Shown here: positions 1 to 6,732 of the stretch, in pieces | Layout of the letters: each line of letters begins with the position of its first letter | How positions within the stretch are numbered: position 1 is the first letter of the stretch | From: Frankiales bacterium | Lineage (GTDB): Bacteria > Actinomycetota > Actinomycetes > Mycobacteriales > SCTD01 | Length of the DNA: 13,823 nucleotides | Direction: 5' to 3' | Assembly (NCBI GenBank): GCA_025465145.1 | Contig: JAODNS010000200.1 | Span: forward strand, 1-13,823 | Made by a program: the position numbers and the translations under genes | The notes under the pieces: generated by a model | The model's database searches: none | What the model was told of the DNA's origin: nothing | The model's input: the letters and a program-made list of their open reading frames with translations, nothing else

Positions 1-621
1 GACGCGGGCGAGGTCCCGGCTGTCCGGGACGACCACGACGACTCCGCGCCCGGACGCCGTGCAGGCGCGTACGGCTGCGGCGACCTCGGCGGGCCAGCTC
101 GACCCGGGCAGCGCGGACCACACCGCCCGCGGAGCGCGGCCGGCGGCGAGGGCGGCCAGGAACGACGGCCCGTTGGAGTAGCGCTCCCACGAACCTGGGT
201 CGGGGGCAGCGGGCGGCGCGGCAGCGGCCCCGACCGGCTCGGCCTCGACGCGGGCGTGCCGGGGCGGCAGGGCCAGCCGCAGGACGTCGTACAGCGTGCC
301 GGCAGACCGGTCGGCGACGGCGCGGGCCAGCGCGGCGATCTCCGGGCTGAGCACCGGCTCCGCACTGACCAGCGCGTGCAGCTGGCTGAGCTGGTGCTCG
401 GAAGCGTCCGCCCGCTCGAGCACGATGCCGTCGACGAGCCGGCCCGCGAACCGGACCCGGACGCGGACGCCCGGCTGCACGCCGTCGTCGACCAGCGCCG
501 GGACGGCGTAGTCGAACGGCCGGTCCAGGTGTGCCAGCCCGCTGTCGACGGCCACCCGTGCGACCGGCAGCTGCCCGGCGACCTCGCCGGGCGGCTTCAG
601 CGCACGGCGAGAACGGGTCAC
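1..621 (-). CDS. priA: Primosomal protein N' (PriA), N-terminal part, cut by window edge
   Basis: Reading the minus strand from a GTG at 621 gives 207 codons with no stop before the window ends, so only the N-terminus is present. Residues 22-41 contain the RVAVDSGLAHLDRPFDYAVP block typical of the PriA 3'-DNA-end binding domain, followed by a beta-rich stretch rich in V, R and G. A DVLRLALPPRHARVE linker segment follows, as in actinobacterial PriA. PriA reloads the replicative helicase at stalled forks. Actinobacterial members often have degenerate helicase motifs, but that region lies outside the window and cannot be judged. No other in-frame start codon exists between the metK stop and this GTG. 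The GGAGGG at 646-641 lies 19 nt upstream, too far for a normal ribosome site, so a start slightly downstream is possible. The gene follows metK by 35 nt on the same strand, probably co-transcribed. Confidence 0.9.
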   Translation of the reverse strand, partial: MTRSRRALKPPGEVAGQLPVARVAVDSGLAHLDRPFDYAVPALVDDGVQPGVRVRVRFAGRLVDGIVLERADASEHQLSQLHALVSAEPVLSPEIAALARAVADRSAGTLYDVLRLALPPRHARVEAEPVGAAAAPPAAPDPGSWERYSNGPSFLAALAAGRAPRAVWSALPGSSWPAEVAAAVRACTASGRGVVVVVPDSRDLARV

Positions 622-656
622 GCGCGGAAGGCTAGGTGCGCCCTCCGACGGCCCGG

Positions 657-1850
657 CTACTGCCCGGCGGCCTTCTTCAGCAGCTCGGCGCGCTCGGTGC
701 TCTCCCACGTGAAGTCCGGCAGCTCGCGGCCGAAGTGGCCGTAGGCCGACGTCTGGGCGTAGATCGGGCGCAGCAGGTCGAGGTCGCGGATGATCGCGGC
801 GGGGCGGAGGTCGAACACCTCGCGGATCGCGTCCTGCAGCGCGAGGTCCTCGATGACGCCGGTGCCGAAGGTGTCGCAGAACAGCCCGACCGGCTCGGCC
901 TTGCCGATCGCGTACGCGACCTGGACCTCGCACTTGGTGGCCAGCCCGGCGGCGACGACGTTCTTCGCGACCCAGCGCATGGCGTAGGCGGCGGAGCGGT
1001 CGACCTTGGACGGGTCCTTGCCGGAGAAGGCGCCGCCACCGTGCCGGGCATAGCCGCCGTAGGTGTCGACGATGATCTTGCGGCCGGTGAGGCCGGCGTC
1101 GCCCATCGGGCCGCCGATCTCGAACCGGCCGGTCGGGTTGACCAGCAGGCGGTAGCCCTCGGTCTCGAGGTCCAGGCCGGCGACCTCCGGGCCGATGACC
1201 TGCTCGGCGATGTCGGGCTTGAGCAGCGTCTCGATGTCGATGTCGGCGGCGTGCTGCGAGGACACGACGACCGTGTCCAGCTTCACCGGGCGGCCGTTCG
1301 CGTACTCGATCGTGACCTGGGTCTTGCCGTCGGGACGCAGGTACGGGACGGCGCCGTCCTTGCGGACCTGCGACAGGCGCTTGGCGAGGCGGTGCGCGAG
1401 CGCGATGGGCAGCGGCATGAGCTCAGGCGTCTCGTCGCACGCGAAGCCGAACATCAGCCCCTGGTCACCGGCGCCCTGGCCCTCCAGCTCGTCGCGGTTG
1501 CTCTCGACGCGCGACTCGTACGAGTCGTCGACGCCCTGCGCGATGTCCGGCGACTGCGAGCCGATCGAGACGCTGACGCCGCACGACGCGCCGTCGAAGC
1601 CCTTTTTGGAGGAGTCGTAGCCGATCTCGAGGATCTTCTCGCGCACGATCGTCGGGACGTCGGCATAGCCCTCGGTGGTGACCTCGCCGGCGATGTGCAC
1701 CTGACCAGTCGTGATGAGGGTCTCGACCGCGACGCGGCTCTTCGGGTCCTGCGTCAGCAACGCGTCGAGGATGGAGTCGCTGATCGCATCGGCGATCTTG
1801 TCGGGATGGCCCTCGGTGACCGACTCGGACGTGAACAGGCGGCGGGACAT
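657..1850 (-). CDS. metK: S-adenosylmethionine synthetase
   Basis: A 397-residue methionine adenosyltransferase that makes S-adenosylmethionine from methionine and ATP in the cytosol. Full family length. Seen motifs: GHPDK at 14-18 (with the active-site His15), the GAGDQG signature at 126-131 followed by MFGFACDET, and the phosphate-binding GGGAFSGKDP at 271-280. The C-terminus shows the expected YGHFGR and FTWE blocks (370-383). I chose the ATG at 1850 because MSRRLFTSES is the usual N-terminus and GAGGAG sits just upstream. The open frame continues to an ATG at 1895, but those 15 residues are low-complexity Arg/Ala/Pro and have no ribosome site. It lies 56 nt after coaBC and 35 nt before priA, probably in the same transcript. 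No SAM riboswitch fits in the short upstream gap. Confidence 0.98.
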   Translation of the reverse strand: MSRRLFTSESVTEGHPDKIADAISDSILDALLTQDPKSRVAVETLITTGQVHIAGEVTTEGYADVPTIVREKILEIGYDSSKKGFDGASCGVSVSIGSQSPDIAQGVDDSYESRVESNRDELEGQGAGDQGLMFGFACDETPELMPLPIALAHRLAKRLSQVRKDGAVPYLRPDGKTQVTIEYANGRPVKLDTVVVSSQHAADIDIETLLKPDIAEQVIGPEVAGLDLETEGYRLLVNPTGRFEIGGPMGDAGLTGRKIIVDTYGGYARHGGGAFSGKDPSKVDRSAAYAMRWVAKNVVAAGLATKCEVQVAYAIGKAEPVGLFCDTFGTGVIEDLALQDAIREVFDLRPAAIIRDLDLLRPIYAQTSAYGHFGRELPDFTWESTERAELLKKAAGQ

Positions 1851-1854
1851 CGGT

Positions 1855-1860
1855 CTCCTC
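1855..1860 (-). promoter_or_regulatory. Shine-Dalgarno of metK
   Basis: GAGGAG on the minus strand, 4 nt before the ATG at 1850. It decides the metK start against the longer open frame that begins at 1895. Confidence 0.75.
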
Positions 1861-1906
1861 GGGGGTCGGGCTCGCGCGGGCGCGCGCAGTGCCATCCCGG
1901 CCGAGC

Positions 1907-3112
1907 CTAGTGGAGCCGCTCCCGTACGAGGTCCCAGACCCGGTCCGCGAGGGCCTCCTTGCTGCCCAGCGGCACCTCCACCGCAGCACCGTCCGCGGCG
2001 AGCACGACGGCGGCGTTGGACTCGCCCTCGAACCCGGTCGGGTGCCCCGTCTCGCCGACCTCGTTGACCACCAGCAGGTCGCAGCCCTTGCGGGCGAGCT
2101 TCGCCCGACCGTGGTCGAGCACGCTGCCGTCCGCGTCGCCGGTCTCAGCGGCGAAGCCGACCAGCACCTGGTCGGCTGAGCGCGCAGCGACCAGCTCGCC
2201 CAGCACGTCCGGGTTCTGCACCAGCTCGACCTGCAGGGTGTCGGTCTTCTTGCGCTTCGTCGCGAGCCGCTCGACCGGGCGGTAGTCCGCGACCGCGGCG
2301 GCCATCACGACGACGTCCGCGGACACCGCCTCCGCGAGCACCGCGTCGCGCAGCTCGAGGGCGCTCGTGACGCGCACGACCTTGACGCCGGCCGGCTCCG
2401 GCAGCGCGACGTTGGCGGCCACGACGACGACCTCCGCACCTCGTGCCTGTGCCGTCCGGGCCAGCGCCCAGCCCTGCTTGCCGCTGGACCGGTTGCCGAG
2501 GAACCGCACCGGGTCCAGGTGCTCGCGGGTGCCGCCGGCGGACACGACGACGCGACGACCGGCCAGGTCCTGGTCGACACCGGCCAGGACGCGTCGGCAG
2601 ACTGCCGCCAGCTCGACGGGGTCGGGCAGCCGGCCCTTGCCGCTGTCGGCGCCGGTGAGTCGGCCCACCGCGGGCTCGACGACGAGGCAGCCGCGGGCCC
2701 GCAGTGTCGCGACGTTCGCCTGTGTGGCCGGGTGCTCCCACATCTCGGTGTGCATCGCGGGTGCGAACACGACCGGGCAGCGGGCGGTCAGCAGCGTGTT
2801 GGTGAGCAGGTCGTCCGCGAGGCCGGCGGCAGCCTTCGCGAGCAGGTCCGCGGTCGCCGGGGCGACGACGACCAGGTCGGCAGCCTGGCCGATCCGGACG
2901 TGCGGCACCTCATGGACGTCGGTCCACACCGACGTCGCGACGGGGCGCCCGGACAGTGCCGCCCAGGTCGGCTCGCCCACGAACGACAGCGCGGCCGCGG
3001 TGGGGACGACGGTGACGTCGTGGCCGGACTCGGTCAGCTGGCGGAGCAGCTCGACCGCCTTGTACGCCGCGATGCCCCCGGAGACCCCGAGGACGACCTG
3101 CGGCCGGGTCAT
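1907..3112 (-). CDS. coaBC: Bifunctional phosphopantothenoylcysteine decarboxylase / phosphopantothenate-cysteine ligase (CoaBC, Dfp)
   Basis: A 401-residue two-domain enzyme that performs two successive steps of coenzyme A synthesis. The N-terminal flavoprotein half (about 1-175, CoaC) has LGVSGGIAAYK at 8-18, a catalytic-type His71 in PHVRIGQAAD, APATADLLAK (84-93) and APAMHTEMW (117-125). The C-terminal half (about 185-400, CoaB) has VSAGGTREHLDPVRFLGNRS (190-209), SSGKQG, the lysine-rich KRKKTD loop (286-291) and GFAAETGD (319-326). Full length for the family. At the place where many CoaC proteins carry a Cys in an ACGD motif, this one reads TGADSGKGR (153-161) with no Cys; I believe this is common in actinobacteria but could not check. 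The start is 4 nt after the rpoZ stop, with an AGGA overlapping that stop codon but very close to the ATG, so translational coupling is likely. Confidence 0.96.
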   Translation of the reverse strand: MTRPQVVLGVSGGIAAYKAVELLRQLTESGHDVTVVPTAAALSFVGEPTWAALSGRPVATSVWTDVHEVPHVRIGQAADLVVVAPATADLLAKAAAGLADDLLTNTLLTARCPVVFAPAMHTEMWEHPATQANVATLRARGCLVVEPAVGRLTGADSGKGRLPDPVELAAVCRRVLAGVDQDLAGRRVVVSAGGTREHLDPVRFLGNRSSGKQGWALARTAQARGAEVVVVAANVALPEPAGVKVVRVTSALELRDAVLAEAVSADVVVMAAAVADYRPVERLATKRKKTDTLQVELVQNPDVLGELVAARSADQVLVGFAAETGDADGSVLDHGRAKLARKGCDLLVVNEVGETGHPTGFEGESNAAVVLAADGAAVEVPLGSKEALADRVWDLVRERLH

Positions 3113-3116
3113 GGTC

Positions 3117-3386
3117 CTAGGCGGGGTCGGCGACGTGCTCGTGCGTCAGCAGGCCGCCGTTGATCTCGCGCAGGGCGATGCTCAGCGGCTTCTCCTGCAC
3201 GCCGGTCTCGACCAGCGGGCCGACGTACTCCAGCAGGCCCTCGCCGAGCTGCGAGTAGTAGGCGTTGATTTGCCGCGCGCGCTTGGCTGCGTAGATGACC
3301 AGGCTGTACTTGGAGTCGGTGGCGGCCAGCAGCTCGTCGATCGGGGGGTTCGTGATGCCGATCGGGTTCGCGACGGTGCCGGACAC
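3117..3386 (-). CDS. rpoZ: RNA polymerase omega subunit
   Basis: An 89-residue omega subunit that helps assemble and stabilise the beta' subunit of RNA polymerase. The sequence has the family core: ITNPPIDELL (11-20), then SKYSLVIYAAKRARQIN (25-41), and the C-terminal KPLSIALREI (66-75) followed by a short acidic tail. The length and the NPPIDELL opening are typical of actinobacteria. The start is a GTG at 3386 with GAGGAG at 3396-3391. The stop codon of gmk lies inside that ribosome site (TGAGGAG), so the 8-nt gap couples the two genes. The gmk-rpoZ pair is widely conserved in bacteria; coaBC follows by 4 nt. Confidence 0.95.
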   Translation of the reverse strand: MSGTVANPIGITNPPIDELLAATDSKYSLVIYAAKRARQINAYYSQLGEGLLEYVGPLVETGVQEKPLSIALREINGGLLTHEHVADPA

Positions 3387-3390
3387 GGTG

Positions 3391-3396
3391 CTCCTC
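3391..3396 (-). promoter_or_regulatory. Shine-Dalgarno of rpoZ overlapping the gmk stop
   Basis: GAGGAG, 4 nt before the GTG at 3386. Its first bases are part of the gmk TGA stop (3397-3395), which supports the GTG start and suggests reinitiation by ribosomes finishing gmk. Confidence 0.7.
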
Positions 3397-3955
3397 AGTC
3401 TGTGGACAACTCCATCAACGCTACCAGCCGGGCGGCGGCGGCCTCGAGGTCGTCGTTGACCACCACCACGTCGAACTCGTCCTCGGCGGCCATCTCGATC
3501 CGCGCCCGGTCCAGCCGCACCCGCACCTTCGCCGGGTCCTCCGTGCCGCGCCCGACCAGCCGCCGCGCGAGCTCGTCGAACGACGGCGGGGCGAGGAAGA
3601 CCAGCTGCGCGTCGGGCATCGCCGCCCGCACCTGGCGCGCGCCCATCAGGTCGATCTCGAGCAGGACCGGGTTGCCCGCGGCCAGCTGCTCCTCCACGGG
3701 CCCGCGCGGCGTCCCGTACGACGCCCCCATGTGCGCGTCGTGCTCCAGCAGCTCGCCGGCCGCCGCCATCCGGTCGAACTCGGCCTGGTCGACGAACCGG
3801 TACTCGACGCCGTCCGTCTCACCCGGCCGCGGCGCCCGCGTCGTGACGCTGACCGACAGCCACACCTGCGGGTGCTGCTCGCGCACGACGCGCACGAGGC
3901 TGCCCTTGCCGACGCCGGACGGACCCGACAGCACGGTGAGTCGGGCCTGGGTCAT
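3395..3955 (-). CDS. gmk: Guanylate kinase
   Basis: A 186-residue cytosolic kinase that converts GMP and ATP to GDP and ADP, needed for the GTP pool. The Walker A loop is GPSGVGKG at 11-18. The GMP-binding region reads SVSVTTRAPRPGETDGVEYR (34-53), and the lid and C-terminal segments follow with VVVNDDL near residue 168. The length fits the family. Its ATG overlaps the mihF stop in an ATGA (3955-3952), so expression is coupled to mihF. GMP from full breakdown of cyclic di-GMP, a reaction in which the nearby plus-strand protein could take part, would be returned to the GTP pool by this enzyme. Confidence 0.97.
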   Translation of the reverse strand: MTQARLTVLSGPSGVGKGSLVRVVREQHPQVWLSVSVTTRAPRPGETDGVEYRFVDQAEFDRMAAAGELLEHDAHMGASYGTPRGPVEEQLAAGNPVLLEIDLMGARQVRAAMPDAQLVFLAPPSFDELARRLVGRGTEDPAKVRVRLDRARIEMAAEDEFDVVVVNDDLEAAAARLVALMELSTD

Positions 3956-4269
3956 CCCGTCCCGAACTCGCGCTGCAGCGCCTCGCGCTGCTTCGCCCCG
4001 AGCCCGCGCACCCGGCGCGACGGGGAGATCTCCAGCCGCTCCATGATCCGCTGCGCCCGCACCTTGCCCACGCCGGGCAGCGCCTCGAGCAGGGCCTCCA
4101 CCTTCATCTTGCCGATGGCCTCGTCGGTCTCGCCGGAGACGAGGACCTCCGCGAGGCTCGTGCCGCTCGACTTCAGCCGGACCTTCAGCACGGCCCTCGA
4201 CCGCCGGGCTGCGGCGGCCTTCTCCAGCGCGGCTGCCCGCTGCTCGGGGGTCAGAGGTGGCAGGGCCAC
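3952..4269 (-). CDS. mihF: Integration host factor, actinobacterial type (mIHF / sIHF)
   Basis: A 105-residue basic DNA-binding nucleoid protein, unrelated to the E. coli IHF fold and specific to actinobacteria. It has the characteristic opening LPPLTPEQRAAALEKAAAAR (3-22) and a helix-two-turn-helix core, LLEALPGVGKVRAQRIME (60-77). The C-terminal block RRVRGLGAKQREAL (85-98) is also conserved. Known homologues bend or compact DNA and influence global transcription. I chose the GTG at 4269 because it gives the VALPxLT N-terminus of experimentally studied homologues. A GAGG at 4284-4281 lies 11 nt upstream, a weak site. The frame stays open much further upstream, but that part is only the antisense of the neighbouring gene. 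First gene of the leftward block; gmk overlaps its stop by 4 nt. Confidence 0.95.
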   Translation of the reverse strand: MALPPLTPEQRAAALEKAAAARRSRAVLKVRLKSSGTSLAEVLVSGETDEAIGKMKVEALLEALPGVGKVRAQRIMERLEISPSRRVRGLGAKQREALQREFGTG

Positions 4270-4308
4270 GGCCGGGGTCACCTCGGAGACGTCAGCGGGT
4301 CGAGCGGG

Positions 4309-4324
4309 CGCTGCGAACGTAGCG
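4309..4324. promoter_or_regulatory. Near-palindrome over the mihF -10 region, possible operator
   Basis: CGCTGCG-AA-CGTAGCG forms 7-bp inverted arms with one mismatch and a 2-bp centre. It lies in the 93-bp region between the divergent mihF and GGDEF-EAL genes and covers the candidate -10 hexamer and the expected start site. That is a plausible repressor position, but a 16-bp imperfect palindrome can occur by chance in DNA this GC-rich. Confidence 0.3.
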
Positions 4325-4345
4325 AGTCCCGCGCGCCGCAGGCAA
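4316..4345 (-). promoter_or_regulatory. Candidate sigma-A type promoter of the mihF block
   Basis: On the minus strand TTGCCT (4345-4340) and TACGTT (4321-4316) are separated by 18 bp, resembling the TTG / TAnnnT pattern of housekeeping promoters in high-GC Gram-positives. The predicted start would be near 4309, giving a leader of about 40 nt before the mihF GTG. The match was made by eye only. Confidence 0.45.
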
Positions 4346-4362
4346 CGAGATGGTGCTGATGG

Positions 4363-6732
4363 GTGGTTCAGGGCTTGTATGCCGCGGCCGAGACCTCCCC
4401 CATGGGCCGGATGCGGGGGCGACGTCTGCTCTCGTACGAGGGCCTTGCGCTGCTGGGGTTCGCGCTGTTCCTGTGCTGGGTGTGCCTGCCCGGGCGCGAC
4501 CCGGTCGCGCGGCAGGTGGTCAGCGCGGCCTCGTTCGTCCTCGCGCCGCTGGCGGCCTCCTGGCGCTGCGGTGGCTCGGCTCGCCGCGGCGGCGAGTGGG
4601 CGTGGACCTGGCGGCTGCTCTCGGTCGCGACCGGCGTGTGGGGCTGCGGCAGCGCCTACTGGGACTACCTCGAGCTGCGCAGCGACAACGCGCCCGCGCC
4701 GTTCCCGTCGCCCGCGGACGGCGCCTACCTGACCTTCTCCGTGCTCGGCATCGCCGCACTGCTGCTCCTGCCGGCCATGCCGCGACGAGCCGCTCCGGCC
4801 GCTCGCCTGCTGCTCGACGGCGTCGCCGCCACCGCCGCGCTGCTGCTGCTCGCCCGGTTCGGGCCGCTGTCGTCGGCGGTCGGCTCCGGTGTCGACGGCT
4901 TCGCGCGGGTGGTCGCGACCGCGTACCCGACGCTCGACGTGCTGGCCGCTGCCGTCGTGCTCGTGGTCCTGGACCGGCTGCGCGCCGGCCTGCGGCACCC
5001 GGGTGTCCTCGTCGCGGTCGGGGTCGCCGCCGCCTGTGCCTCCGACCTGACGTACGCGATGCTCAGCACGCACGAGGGCTACTTCCCCGGCGGGCCGCTG
5101 GACGCGATCTGGGCCGGCTCGTTCCTGCTCATCGGTGCCGCGGCGGGCCGACCCTCACCCGTGACCCCGGACCTGCCGCCGGTGCGACGCAGCCTGCTGC
5201 CGACGCTGCCGGCCGCGCTCGCCCTCGCGGTGCTGCTGCTGTCCCGTCGGCTCTCGACCGGCATGGACGCGCTGATGGTCGCGTACGTGGTGGCGCTGGG
5301 CGTCTCGCTCGCCGCCCGCCAGCACCTGCTCCGCGCCGAGAACCGAGACCTGCACCGCTCGCTGGAGCAGCGGGTCGAGCTGCGGACCGCAGAGCTGCGT
5401 CAGGCGCGCGAGGTGTTCCGGCACCGCGCGTACACCGACGCCCTCACCGGGCTCGCCAACCGGGACGCGTTCGACGAGGCGCTGCACGCGCTGGCCGGAT
5501 CGCCCGACGGCAGGTACGTCGGCGTCGTGCTCCTCGACCTCGACGGCTTCAAGCAGGTCAACGACGGGTTCGGCCACGACGTGGGCGACGAGGTGCTGGT
5601 ATCGGTCGCCGACCGCCTCCGGCGCTGCCTGCGCGGCGGGAACCACGCCAGCTGCGACGTGGCGCGGCTCGGCGGCGACGAGTTCGCCTGCCTGCTGCGC
5701 CACCTGGACCGGCCGGAGGACGCGGCCACCGTCGCGGCGCGGCTGGTCAGCGCAATGCGCGAGAGCGTCGTCGTCGGCGGTCGCGAGTTCTTCCTCGGCG
5801 CCAGCGCCGGCGTGGCGGTGGCACAGACGCCGTTGGGCGGCTCGCCGCGCGAGCTGCTGCGCGAGGCCGACACTGCGATGTACGCGGCGAAGGACGCCGG
5901 CGGCAACCGGACGCGGACCTTCGACGCGCGCATGCACAGCCGGGTGGTCGAGCAGGTGGCCCTGGAGGCCGACCTGCACCGCGCGCTGCAGGAGGGCGAG
6001 ATCTACGTCCACTTCCAGCCGGTGTTCAGCCTCGCGCAGCAGCGGATGACGGGCATCGAGGCGCTCGCCCGGTGGACGTCGCCGACCCGCGGCGAGGTCG
6101 GGCCGGGCGAGTTCATCCCGGTCGCCGAGCGGACCGGGTTGATCGTCGAGCTCGAGCGCCAGGTCCTCGAGCTGGTCTGCGAGCAGATGGTCGCCTGGCG
6201 CCGGATCGTGCCCGACCTGAAGGTCGGCGTGAACTTCTCAGCGCGCCACCTGCGCGAGCCCGACCTGCTGCAGTCGGTGCTGGCGTGCGTCGGCCGGCAC
6301 GGGCTGCCGGCGTCCGCCATCGTCGCCGAGGTGACCGAGAGCCTGTTCTTCTCCGACGAGGACGTCGTGGCCGAGGTCCTGCAGGCGCTGGACGCGGCCG
6401 GGATCGTGCTGGCGCTGGACGACTTCGGCACCGGGTACTCGTCGCTGTCGCGGCTGTCGCGACACCCCTTCCGGATCCTCAAGGTGGACCGGAGCTTCCT
6501 CGCGGAGGTGGTGGACGACGGGCGCCCGCCGACGATCCTGCTGGCCACGCTGGCGATGACGCGCGGGCTCGGGCTGGACGTCGTGGCCGAGGGCGTGGAG
6601 ACGCAGGCGCAGCTGGACTTCCTCGTGGCCCACGGCTGCGGCTTCGTGCAGGGGTACCTGCTCGCCCGCCCGGGCTCCGCCGACGCCATCGGTCCGCTGC
6701 TGCTCGAGCAGCTCATCCCCACCCAGGGCTAG
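4363..6732 (+). CDS. Polytopic membrane GGDEF-EAL protein (cyclic di-GMP synthase/phosphodiesterase)
   Basis: A 789-residue protein with three parts. Residues about 27-317 hold 9 or 10 hydrophobic helices. A charged helical linker (318-350, LEQRVELRTAELR) leads to a GGDEF domain (about 352-520) and an EAL domain (about 530-785). The GGDEF motif is intact (437-441), so synthesis of cyclic di-GMP from GTP is possible. The RxxD inhibitory site is lost (ASCD, 429-432). The EAL domain keeps its metal and catalytic residues: E566 (EAL), N624, E656, D686-D687 (DDFGTGYSSL), K707, E743 and Q763, so hydrolysis to pGpG looks likely. The net direction cannot be told from sequence. No PAS or other known sensor is seen; the membrane part carries PSPADGAYL (115-123) and GYFPGGPLDAIW (239-250). 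The GTG at 4363 is the first start after an in-frame TGA at 4357 and has no strong ribosome site; ATGs at 4402 and 4411 are alternatives. It is the only plus-strand gene in the window. Confidence 0.95.
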   Translation: MVQGLYAAAETSPMGRMRGRRLLSYEGLALLGFALFLCWVCLPGRDPVARQVVSAASFVLAPLAASWRCGGSARRGGEWAWTWRLLSVATGVWGCGSAYWDYLELRSDNAPAPFPSPADGAYLTFSVLGIAALLLLPAMPRRAAPAARLLLDGVAATAALLLLARFGPLSSAVGSGVDGFARVVATAYPTLDVLAAAVVLVVLDRLRAGLRHPGVLVAVGVAAACASDLTYAMLSTHEGYFPGGPLDAIWAGSFLLIGAAAGRPSPVTPDLPPVRRSLLPTLPAALALAVLLLSRRLSTGMDALMVAYVVALGVSLAARQHLLRAENRDLHRSLEQRVELRTAELRQAREVFRHRAYTDALTGLANRDAFDEALHALAGSPDGRYVGVVLLDLDGFKQVNDGFGHDVGDEVLVSVADRLRRCLRGGNHASCDVARLGGDEFACLLRHLDRPEDAATVAARLVSAMRESVVVGGREFFLGASAGVAVAQTPLGGSPRELLREADTAMYAAKDAGGNRTRTFDARMHSRVVEQVALEADLHRALQEGEIYVHFQPVFSLAQQRMTGIEALARWTSPTRGEVGPGEFIPVAERTGLIVELERQVLELVCEQMVAWRRIVPDLKVGVNFSARHLREPDLLQSVLACVGRHGLPASAIVAEVTESLFFSDEDVVAEVLQALDAAGIVLALDDFGTGYSSLSRLSRHPFRILKVDRSFLAEVVDDGRPPTILLATLAMTRGLGLDVVAEGVETQAQLDFLVAHGCGFVQGYLLARPGSADAIGPLLLEQLIPTQG
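6729..6732. other. CTAG shared as stop codon by two convergent genes
   Basis: The plus-strand GGDEF-EAL gene ends with TAG at 6730-6732 and pyrF ends with TAG at 6731-6729. The palindromic tetranucleotide CTAG supplies both stops, giving a 4-bp tail-to-tail overlap. No intergenic space remains for a terminator, so each transcript must end inside the other gene or read through as antisense. Confidence 0.9.

Noticed and set aside
1851..1895. Longer MetK starting at the ATG at 1895
   Set aside because: The added 15 residues are Arg/Ala/Pro-rich, lack a ribosome site and are not part of the family, while the ATG at 1850 has GAGGAG before it.
1851..1906. SAM-responsive riboswitch or intrinsic terminator before metK
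   Set aside because: The 56-nt gap is too short for a SAM riboswitch. A 5-bp CGCGC/GCGCG stem with a 4-nt loop can be drawn, but no U-tract follows, so it is not a convincing terminator.
636..1910. 424-codon plus-strand frame opposite metK
   Set aside because: It is a mirror of the metK coding frame without recognisable motifs, and metK is certain from its signatures.
4270..5073. N-terminal extension of mIHF to 373 residues
   Set aside because: The extra part is antisense to the plus-strand membrane gene and low in complexity. Known mIHF proteins start at the VALPxLT block, at 4269.
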